Positions 1 to 4,962 of a stretch of 5,114 bases of DNA are shown in pieces. How positions within the stretch are numbered: the stretch's first letter is position 1; every line of letters begins with the position of its first letter. The position numbers and the translations under genes were made by a program. The notes beneath the pieces are model-generated. The model was not told the origin of the DNA. It saw nothing but the letters and a program-made list of their open reading frames with translations, and did no database searches. Origin of the DNA: Lachnospiraceae bacterium (GTDB lineage Bacteria; Bacillota_A; Clostridia; Lachnospirales; Lachnospiraceae). The stretch spans positions 1 to 5,114 of the forward strand of contig JAFWXB010000186.1 in the NCBI GenBank assembly GCA_017523185.1, in the 5' to 3' direction.

Positions 1-1410
1 AGAAACTGCACGGTTAATTGCTGTTTCTGTTAATACGATTTCTGATTTTTTAAATCCTTGTGGAACTTTATTTTTCTTGTAGTAGTCATTTTTGCTACGA
101 TTGTATGCTTCCATACCAAATTTATTATCGAAAAGACCACTAATAAGGTCTACACCTGCATTGTTAATTGCAAAACCAATACGTTCCGGTTCGTCAAGCA
201 TTTCTACGCCCCATTTCATATTGTGTACAATACCTGTATCAGAGTTGATATATCCCTTAAAGCCCATCTGTTTACGAAGTAATCCATCAATAAATGGTTT
301 GTTATATGCAAAACCATATGGTTCCATTTCCATTGGATTACCTTCTTTGTCTGTCTGTGGAGCACTCTTTTCTTTTGCAGGTTTTGCATAATATGGCATA
401 ATAGAAGATGCATTATTATCTACTGCTACTTGGAATCCAGGAATATGATATTTTTCTAAACTGCCTTCTGTCTGATATACATTCCATTGTCCTGCTGCAT
501 AGTGTGGGTCAAATCCGTTTTCACGAGCACCACCACCAGGGAAGTGTTTTACAGTCATAGCAACGCCATCATTTGTTACACCATCTTTGCTACCCTGAAT
601 ACGTGGAATCATATGTTCAAAAATTTCACAGATTAAATCCGGGTCTTCACCAAATGTACCATAAGAACGTTGCCAACGTGGGTCAGACATTACATCTGCC
701 ATATACATATATCCTTTACGAAGTCCTGCTGCATTCCATGTACGACGAACACAATCAGAAAATTCATCAATTACTTGAATACTATCACCTTTTATTGCTG
801 CTGCAATACCAAGTGTACCAGGCCATGTTGGAAATACACCCATAGCATCATTCATACCAAATACAGCTTCCCCATTTTCATTACGAGAGTTAGAAGCTAC
901 ACTTACAGGTACAAAGTGTTCACATTCTTCTGCAACTGCCTGTAACTGATTTAAGTAATCTGTCATTTCTTCCGGAGTCGGATTTGCGCGTAAAATTAAA
1001 TGACGAGCAAACCATTCTTTTAATAATGTGGAAGTTCCCGGTAAATTCTGTTCTCCAAAAATTGTCTTTCCAATAAATTCAGCTTCATCAAGTGTACCGG
1101 ATTCATCTAATCTTGGTTCTGATTTTCTTCCATCATCTGTTGCCTGTACTTGTGGCACATATTTCCCCATACGCCAATCTGAAATGAAAAGTTGTCCGAT
1201 TTTTTCTTCTAATGTAAGCGTTTTTACATATGCTTCTGCACGGTCTTTTGCCGGAAGTCTCCAGTCATTTACTTTTGAAACTTTTCCGGTTCCATCAATG
1301 TCCTTAAAATATAATCCTTTTTGTTTGATAACCTTACGAGTTACGGTACTAATTTTAGGTCCGTTTTCATTTTCATAAATCTTAAGATTATCACTTGCTT
1401 TTACTGCCAT
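1..1410 (-). CDS. Glycoside hydrolase family 3 (beta-glucosidase/beta-xylosidase type), 3' end outside window
   Basis: An open frame of 470 codons starts at ATG 1410-1408 and is still open at the left edge. It encodes the N-terminal (beta/alpha) barrel of a retaining exo-acting GH3 enzyme, which removes beta-linked sugars from oligosaccharide or glycoside ends. Visible family marks are an entry segment with a Ca-loop-like DIDGTGK (residues 37-43) followed by DWRLP (49-53), LTLEEKIGQ (65-73), RWQRSYGTFGEDP (245-257), the Lys288-His289 substrate-binding pair in KHFPGGG, and GFKGYINSDTG, whose Asp391 aligns with the catalytic nucleophile. The acid/base residue lies in the later domain, beyond the window. 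There is no signal peptide, so the enzyme should be cytoplasmic and depend on a sugar importer not seen here. AGGGAGAGGG at 1416-1425 supports this start. Family membership is firm; the exact substrate (glucoside, xyloside or other) cannot be read from the sequence. Confidence 0.93.
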   Translation of the reverse strand, partial: MAVKASDNLKIYENENGPKISTVTRKVIKQKGLYFKDIDGTGKVSKVNDWRLPAKDRAEAYVKTLTLEEKIGQLFISDWRMGKYVPQVQATDDGRKSEPRLDESGTLDEAEFIGKTIFGEQNLPGTSTLLKEWFARHLILRANPTPEEMTDYLNQLQAVAEECEHFVPVSVASNSRNENGEAVFGMNDAMGVFPTWPGTLGIAAAIKGDSIQVIDEFSDCVRRTWNAAGLRKGYMYMADVMSDPRWQRSYGTFGEDPDLICEIFEHMIPRIQGSKDGVTNDGVAMTVKHFPGGGARENGFDPHYAAGQWNVYQTEGSLEKYHIPGFQVAVDNNASSIMPYYAKPAKEKSAPQTDKEGNPMEMEPYGFAYNKPFIDGLLRKQMGFKGYINSDTGIVHNMKWGVEMLDEPERIGFAINNAGVDLISGLFDNKFGMEAYNRSKNDYYKKNKVPQGFKKSEIVLTETAINRAVS

Positions 1411-1415
1411 GTTTT

Positions 1416-1425
1416 CCCTCTCCCT
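1416..1425 (-). promoter_or_regulatory. Ribosome binding site of the GH3 gene
   Basis: Read on the minus strand this is AGGGAGAGGG, with its last base 5 nt before the ATG. It is a strong purine-rich site in otherwise AT-rich leader sequence and fixes the start of the glycosidase gene. Confidence 0.8.
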
Positions 1426-1492
1426 TCTTAAATTACATAATAAATGAAAAAATATACATTACTTTAGTTATTTTTTCCACACTATAATATAT

Positions 1493-1522
1493 ATTTTAAC
1501 ACAAATTCGTCTGTTTGCACAA
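1493..1522 (-). promoter_or_regulatory. Possible sigma-A promoter of the GH3 gene
   Basis: On the minus strand TTGTGC (1517-1522) is followed after 18 bases by TAAAAT (1493-1498). Transcription would begin near 1486 and give a leader of about 75 nt. Two of the AATAACTAAA motif copies would then lie upstream at roughly -50 and -75, and the third just downstream of the start. The match to consensus is only moderate and AT-rich DNA yields many such matches. Confidence 0.3.
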
Positions 1523-1687
1523 TATATACTTAAAATTTTAGTTATTTTACATATATAATTTTAGTTATTATCAGCAATGTGCATAAAAATTTTGTATTTA
1601 AAATGTCTTATCCATAATTTTTTATTATATCTGCAAAACATAATTGCTTTATTTTATTTTATTTGTTCCTTTTACATATAAGTTCTG

Positions 1688-2029
1688 CTAAAAATTATTT
1701 CCATTCCACCCCCAGTTATTTGTTCCAAAATATGATACATAAGTACGACTTGCTGGAACACCAAGTTCTTTTTCTACTAATTTACAAACTTGTGCTGTCA
1801 TACGTTCTGTTCCTGAAGCTGATGGTACTCCTAATGCTTTTACTTCTATATATGCAATTGTTTCATCAGAACCTTGAAATGCAAGACTGGCATTATCTTC
1901 ATAGCTTGTCATTATCCAATTTTCGCCTTTTCCAAGACATTCTCTTGTGATACGACAAAGTTCTGTTGTAAGTGTTTGTTTTTTAGTAGCATTGATTGTT
2001 TCTGTTGTTTTTAAATTAATAAATGGCAT
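1688..2029 (-). CDS. MIF / phenylpyruvate tautomerase-like protein
   Basis: The product is 113 residues, the usual length of the MIF branch of the tautomerase superfamily, whose members form homotrimers and interconvert keto and enol forms of phenylpyruvate-like substrates. The protein begins MPFINLKTT, so removing Met exposes the catalytic Pro1. A Lys in CLGKGENW sits where MIF Lys32 is expected, LAFQGSDE matches the MAFGGSSE segment of human MIF, and the C-terminal YFGTNNWGWNGNNF matches the Y-x-D-M-N...GWN end of MIF. The CxxC pair that gives human MIF its thiol activity is absent (TIAYI occupies that place). The start is set by AGGAG 7 nt upstream. No signal peptide is visible, but MIF proteins can leave cells by unconventional routes. 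The gene appears to have its own promoter. Its physiological substrate in bacteria is unknown; a tautomerase role is an inference from family membership. Confidence 0.92.
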   Translation of the reverse strand: MPFINLKTTETINATKKQTLTTELCRITRECLGKGENWIMTSYEDNASLAFQGSDETIAYIEVKALGVPSASGTERMTAQVCKLVEKELGVPASRTYVSYFGTNNWGWNGNNF

Positions 2030-2036
2030 AAAAATT

Positions 2037-2041
2037 CTCCT
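2037..2041 (-). promoter_or_regulatory. Ribosome binding site that sets the MIF-like gene start
   Basis: On the minus strand this is AGGAG, separated by 7 nt from the ATG at 2029-2027. An in-frame ATG exists farther upstream at 2095, but using it would add 22 residues and bury the catalytic proline, so this site decides for the shorter protein. Confidence 0.85.
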
Positions 2042-2062
2042 TCTACAAAAATATTTTTCATC

Positions 2063-2092
2063 AGTATAAACGAAAATAGGAATAAAATGCAA
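2063..2092 (-). promoter_or_regulatory. Probable promoter of the MIF-like gene
   Basis: On the minus strand TTGCAT (2087-2092) and TATACT (2063-2068) are separated by 18 bases. The -10 element matches 5 of 6 consensus positions; the -35 is weaker. Transcription would begin near 2056, giving a leader of about 27 nt that contains the AGGAG site. The promoter lies inside the distal arm and loop of the hairpin at 2075-2118, so promoter and candidate terminator share DNA. Confidence 0.45.
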
Positions 2093-2118
2093 CATATAAA
2101 TTACATTCTATTCCTATT
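2075..2118 (-). terminator. AT-rich hairpin, candidate terminator of the thiamine-precursor operon
   Basis: The arms at 2104-2118 and 2075-2089 form a 15-bp stem around a 14-nt loop. In minus-strand RNA the only non-Watson-Crick pair is a G-U wobble; in plus-strand RNA the same position would be an A-C mismatch, so the structure suits transcripts leaving thiZ. The bases after the stem read TTCGTTTAT, only moderately U-rich, and the stem has few G-C pairs. It may therefore be a weak terminator or a protein-binding dyad. Confidence 0.35.
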
Positions 2119-2132
2119 CTGAACACAATGCG

Positions 2133-2156
2133 TTACTGTTCACATGTGACCAGTAA
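2133..2156. repeat. 24-bp near-perfect palindrome after thiZ
   Basis: Eleven of the twelve base pairs around the centre (2144/2145) are symmetric: TTACTG and CAGTAA form the outer arms and TCACATGTGA the core, with one mismatch (2139/2150). It lies 13 bases past the thiZ stop codon and about 40 bases upstream of the MIF-like promoter. As RNA it would fold into TTACTG/CAGTAA plus a short UCA/UGA stem with a CAUG loop. No U-run follows on the minus strand, so it is not a standard terminator. It could be an operator or one unit of a dispersed intergenic repeat; from memory, similar TTACTGTTCAC palindromes occur between genes in Lachnospiraceae genomes, which I cannot verify here. Confidence 0.6.
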
Positions 2157-2169
2157 TTAGTAAAAATAC

Positions 2170-2922
2170 TTAATCCTTCTGACTTTCTAAATAAGAAATA
2201 ATTTCTCTCTTATACTGTAAAAATGCTTCCGATAAATTAAAATCTTTTCTTCGTGGCTTTTTTTCTTTGATAACCATTTCTTTTGTAATTGTTCCGGGTC
2301 TGCCTGTCAACAAATAAATACGGTCAGATAATAAAATTGCTTCATCAATATCATGTGTTACAAATAGCGTAGATAATTTAATTTTTTCCATCACATCTAA
2401 GTACCATTCATGTACTGTCCCCTTTGTCAACATATCAAGTGCTGAAAATGGTTCATCTAACAATGCTACTTTTTCTGAAAATAAATATGTTCGAAGCAAT
2501 GCTGCTCGTTGTTTCATTCCACCTGATAATTGTGCAGGATATTTTTTCTGCGTTCCATCCAAACCAAATTCTTGAAAATATTGTGAGGCTTTTTGACGTG
2601 CTTCTTTCTTTTTCATTCCTTTTATCATAAGAGGAAGTGCGACATTATCTTCTATCGTTCGATATGGCAAAAGCAAATCTTTTTGAAGCATATAACTTAT
2701 ATTTCCGGGTTTTCCCGTAATATTTTCTCCATTCAAACATACTTCTCCTGTATCAGGTACGCTAAGTCCTGCAATAATATTAAAAAGCGTTGTTTTTCCA
2801 CCACCACTTACACCAAGTAATGATACTATTTCTCCTTCATACAATTCCAATGAAATATCACGAATAATTTCTTCTTTATCTTCAAATGTTTTGGAAACAT
2901 TTTTTACTTCTAACACTTTCAT
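2170..2922 (-). CDS. thiZ: ABC transporter ATPase of a thiamine-pyrimidine importer (ThiZ type)
   Basis: The 250-residue product is a complete ABC ATPase of the NitT/TauT/ThiZ group that would power the importer formed with the adjacent permease and binding protein at the inner face of the membrane. The motifs are intact and in order: Walker A GVSGGGKTT (37-45), Q-loop Gln80 in YMLQKDLLLPYRT, ABC signature LSGGMKQR (132-139), Walker B ending LLDEP (154-158) with catalytic Glu157, D-loop SALD (160-163) and the switch His190 in VTHD. The basic KKPRRKD segment after LTGRPGTI is usual for this group. The start is ATG 2922-2920, with a modest AGGA-type site just upstream. ATPases of this group look alike, so the substrate assignment rests on the thiY-like and thiX-like neighbours. 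A 230-base gap from thiY is long for an operon and may carry its own control element. Confidence 0.9.
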   Translation of the reverse strand: MKVLEVKNVSKTFEDKEEIIRDISLELYEGEIVSLLGVSGGGKTTLFNIIAGLSVPDTGEVCLNGENITGKPGNISYMLQKDLLLPYRTIEDNVALPLMIKGMKKKEARQKASQYFQEFGLDGTQKKYPAQLSGGMKQRAALLRTYLFSEKVALLDEPFSALDMLTKGTVHEWYLDVMEKIKLSTLFVTHDIDEAILLSDRIYLLTGRPGTITKEMVIKEKKPRRKDFNLSEAFLQYKREIISYLESQKD

Positions 2923-3152
2923 AATTTTCCTACTTTTTCTAATGATTTATAATTGGTTATTTTATATCTTTTAAGAGTTCAATACTTAATATTAACGAGC
3001 GTTCGATAAGAAAAAATAGTATATAAAAGATATACTTTTTATCGAACTCTCATTATCTTAGATTACTCCCTAAAATTTAACACAATAAAGAAATCCCATT
3101 CATTTTCCAAATAAATAGAACTATGTAATTGTTCCCTATCCAAACTCTCTAT
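2923..3152 (-). promoter_or_regulatory. Structured thiY-thiZ intergenic region
   Basis: This 230-base gap holds no credible gene. In minus-strand RNA, arm A (3040-3052, TGAGAGTTCGATA) can pair with arm B (2997-3009, TTATCGAACGCTC) or, over 13 bp with two G-U wobbles, with arm C (2972-2984, TATTGAACTCTTA). The A:B form also contains an inner stem (AGTATAT, 3030-3036, with ATATACT, 3018-3024) around a 5-nt loop and is followed by U-rich sequence inside the outer stem. A second 9-bp inverted repeat (3111-3119 with 3148-3156) spans the thiY stop codon. The region may tune thiZ expression relative to thiY, stabilise the upstream mRNA, or be a small inverted-repeat insertion. I do not recognise a known riboswitch. 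Confidence 0.5.
2997..3047. repeat. Interrupted inverted repeat GTTCGATAA ... TTATCGAAC
   Basis: The outer arms at 3001-3009 and 3039-3047 are perfect 9-bp inverted copies, and GAG/CTC flanks extend the match when a 2-base bulge (CG) is allowed. The inner arms AGTATAT (3018-3024) and ATATACT (3030-3036) are perfect over 7 bp around the loop AAAAG. The extra unpaired bases all fall on the 2997-3017 side. Confidence 0.65.
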
Positions 3153-4169
3153 TTATTGAGGTAAATAATCATTTGTAAATCCTGTGTTTAATGGAACTTC
3201 ATCTTCCAATAATTCCTTTTCATTGACCCATTGATAGAAATTGTTCCAACGATTCGCATCGATATATCCCCAATATTTAGCATCTGCCTGATATTCTTTT
3301 GCTAAATATTCCTGACTTGCAACGACTAATTCTTTATCTAGTTCCGGAGCATATTTACAAAGAATATCTGCTGATTCTTTTGGATTTTCTATGGCAAATT
3401 CATATCCTTTTGCTGTAGCTTCTAAAAATGCTTTTGCTGTATCGGGATTTTGTTCTAAAAAGTTATTTCCTGCAATAATAACAGGTGTATAATAGTCAAA
3501 GATTGGGTTAATATCTGCAAATGCAAAATAATCGGTTTCTAAATTTTCTAATTCTGTTTTTATACCTGCCCATGCATAAAAAATCCAAATACTATCTACG
3601 GAATTGGTTTTTAATGCAGAAACTTCATCTGTTACGGTACTTGGAAGAAGTTCTATCTTACTAAAATCTCCATTATCTGCTTCTACTACTTCTTGCAAAG
3701 TAGCAAGTTCTATCGCACCATTCCATGTAGCGTAAGAATGTCCTTCCATACCTTTTGGTGTTTCCATGCCTTCTCCTGCACGAGAAATAATTCCGGAAGT
3801 ATTATGTTGAATAACAGAAGCAACTGCTGTTACCGGAAGTGCATTTTCCCCTGCTAACGCTGCTGCTAAAGAATCCTGAAAAGAAATACCAAATTGTGCT
3901 TTTCCGGAAGCTACTAATACAACTGCCCCATCTTCTGGTGGTTGTACAATTTCTACATCTAAACCTGCTTCTTCAAAAAAACCTTTTTCTTGTGCTACAT
4001 ATAATCCTGTGTGATTTGTGTTTGGTGTCCAATCCAATACAAACGTAACTTTTTCCAAACCACTATTTTGTGTTTCTTTATCATATGTATTGCCACAACC
4101 AACACAACTTATAACTGTTGAAATTACTAACATTGTAGCAAGTATTATATGCATTATTTTTTTCTTCAT
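3153..4169 (-). CDS. thiY: Thiamine-pyrimidine precursor-binding lipoprotein (ThiY / NMT1-THI5-like)
   Basis: The 338-residue product is a solute-binding protein of the NMT1/THI5-like family. Characterised ThiY proteins bind formylaminopyrimidine, a thiamine breakdown product that cells convert back to HMP; that ligand is the likely one here. A lysine-led signal peptide (MKKK plus a hydrophobic run to about residue 20) ends in VISC (Cys22), with a second possible lipid-bearing Cys25 in CVGC, so the protein should be anchored outside the membrane. The mature part opens with the family hallmark LDWTPNTNHTGLYVAQEKG (45-63), followed by ASGKAQFGIS and TWNGAIE. The residues that make yeast THI5 a suicide HMP synthase appear absent: Asp occupies the donor-His place in FQDSLAA, and no Cys cluster is present near INPIFDYYTP. 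This supports transport rather than synthesis. AAAGGG lies 8 nt before the ATG, and the gene begins 25 nt after the permease stop. Confidence 0.9.
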   Translation of the reverse strand: MKKKIMHIILATMLVISTVISCVGCGNTYDKETQNSGLEKVTFVLDWTPNTNHTGLYVAQEKGFFEEAGLDVEIVQPPEDGAVVLVASGKAQFGISFQDSLAAALAGENALPVTAVASVIQHNTSGIISRAGEGMETPKGMEGHSYATWNGAIELATLQEVVEADNGDFSKIELLPSTVTDEVSALKTNSVDSIWIFYAWAGIKTELENLETDYFAFADINPIFDYYTPVIIAGNNFLEQNPDTAKAFLEATAKGYEFAIENPKESADILCKYAPELDKELVVASQEYLAKEYQADAKYWGYIDANRWNNFYQWVNEKELLEDEVPLNTGFTNDYLPQ

Positions 4170-4194
4170 ATTTTACACCCTTTCTCTGATTTTC

Positions 4195-4962
4195 TTATTT
4201 TACATCACGTTCCCATGGCATACATTTCTTTTGCACAAAATCAACTGCTTTCATTAAAAGCAAACTGATAATTGAAATTAAAAAAATAACTGCAAACATC
4301 TTGTCAAAAGAAAATGCTTTTTTTACACGCGTCATATAAACACCCAGTCCTCCAAAACCTCCAAGCCATTCTGAAATCACAGCTCCCACAACAGCATAAG
4401 ATGCTGAAATACGAAGTCCTGCAAAAAATTGTGACATAGCACTTGGAAGTTTTAAATAACGAAAAATCTGCCATCTTCCTGCTCCCATAGCACGAAGTAA
4501 ATGAATAGAATCTTTATCCACAGAACGAAATCCATTCAACAAACCAACTGTAATTGGAAAAAATGTTGTAATCACAATTAAAATTACTTTTGGTGTCATT
4601 TCATATCCAAACCACAATACCAAAAGTGGTGCTATTGCAACTGTTGGAACCGTCTGTGTTAAGATAATGATAGGATAGCAAGCTTTATATAATACTTCAA
4701 ACTGGTCCATAACTACCGACATCACAAATCCCAACAAAATCCCAAGTACAAGTCCTAAAAATGCTTCTGTTAAGGTAATAACCGAATGTTCCATAAGTGC
4801 CGGAAATTCTGCTATAAATGCCTTTCCTACTTGTATTGGAGAAGGCAATAAAAAACTATCTACTATTCCAAGTATACTAATCATCTGCCACAATACTAAA
4901 ATCACAACAACTGCAGAACATGACCATATTTTATTGGTGGTGTTTTGTAACTTTTCTTTCAA
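4195..4962 (-). CDS. thiX: ABC transporter permease of a thiamine-pyrimidine importer (ThiX type), TTG start
   Basis: The 255-residue product is a BPD-type inner-membrane permease that would dimerise to form the channel for the ThiY ligand. About six membrane segments can be read, near residues 16-34, 63-84, 96-117, 125-142, 184-202 and 222-242. The family's N-terminal SFLLPSPIQV (36-45), TQTVPTVAIAPLLVLWFG (102-119) and the cytoplasmic EAA loop LLRAMGAGRWQIFRYLKLP (155-173), where the ATPase docks, are all intact. The start seems to be TTG at 4962-4960: an in-frame TAA lies two codons upstream, and the first in-frame ATG (Met27) falls inside the first membrane segment. AAGGAG lies 12 nt upstream. 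The first 32 bases overlap the end of the thiamine-binding gene, which suggests coupled translation. Substrate specificity is inferred from thiY next door; NitT/TauT permeases are otherwise alike. Confidence 0.9.
   Translation of the reverse strand: MKEKLQNTTNKIWSCSAVVVILVLWQMISILGIVDSFLLPSPIQVGKAFIAEFPALMEHSVITLTEAFLGLVLGILLGFVMSVVMDQFEVLYKACYPIIILTQTVPTVAIAPLLVLWFGYEMTPKVILIVITTFFPITVGLLNGFRSVDKDSIHLLRAMGAGRWQIFRYLKLPSAMSQFFAGLRISASYAVVGAVISEWLGGFGGLGVYMTRVKKAFSFDKMFAVIFLISIISLLLMKAVDFVQKKCMPWERDVK

Larger units (their letters stand above)
1411..1687 (-). promoter_or_regulatory. Control region upstream of the GH3 gene with three same-strand motif copies
   Basis: This 277-base very AT-rich gap separates the MIF-like gene from the GH3 gene and holds no credible gene. 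Its main content is a motif written TTTAGTTATT on the plus strand (AATAACTAAA in the direction of transcription) at 1463-1472, 1537-1546 and 1560-1569. The last two copies share 13 identical bases (1534-1546 and 1557-1569) and start 23 bp apart; the first starts 74 bp from the second. All three face the same way, which fits a regulator that binds direct repeats, as AraC-type activators do, but the base composition makes chance copies possible. I see no convincing terminator for the MIF-like gene here, only a 5-bp A/T stem near 1582-1602. Confidence 0.4.

Noticed and set aside
58..1378. Several open frames of 65-116 codons inside the GH3 gene on both strands
   Set aside because: They overlap a long frame with clear GH3 motifs, lack ribosome binding sites and family features, and read as low-complexity shadow translations.
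1640..1670. A/T pentamer run (TTTTA-like) after the MIF-like gene as a microsatellite or terminator
   Set aside because: It has only about three imperfect units, no stem, and a composition expected of AT-rich spacer DNA.
2030..2095. Upstream in-frame start extending the MIF-like protein by 22 residues
   Set aside because: It would bury the catalytic proline, has no ribosome binding site, and would begin upstream of the probable -10 element; the ATG at 2029 has AGGAG at 7 nt.
2972..3052. Miniature inverted-repeat transposable element
   Set aside because: Inverted arms are present, but no target-site duplication is visible, the arms are interrupted, and no second copy can be seen in the window.
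3077..3103. Eight-residue leader peptide frame (MNGISLLC) on the minus strand after thiY
   Set aside because: It is too short to distinguish from chance, has no convincing Shine-Dalgarno site, and contains no codon run suggesting attenuation control.
2923..3152. TPP riboswitch between thiY and thiZ
   Set aside because: A GGATAGGGAA stretch caught the eye, but the CUGAGA core and the ordered helices of the THI element are missing on the minus strand.
2424..4257. Plus-strand open frames of 68-79 codons opposite the transporter genes
   Set aside because: All lie antisense to strongly supported ABC transporter genes and show no motifs or start signals.
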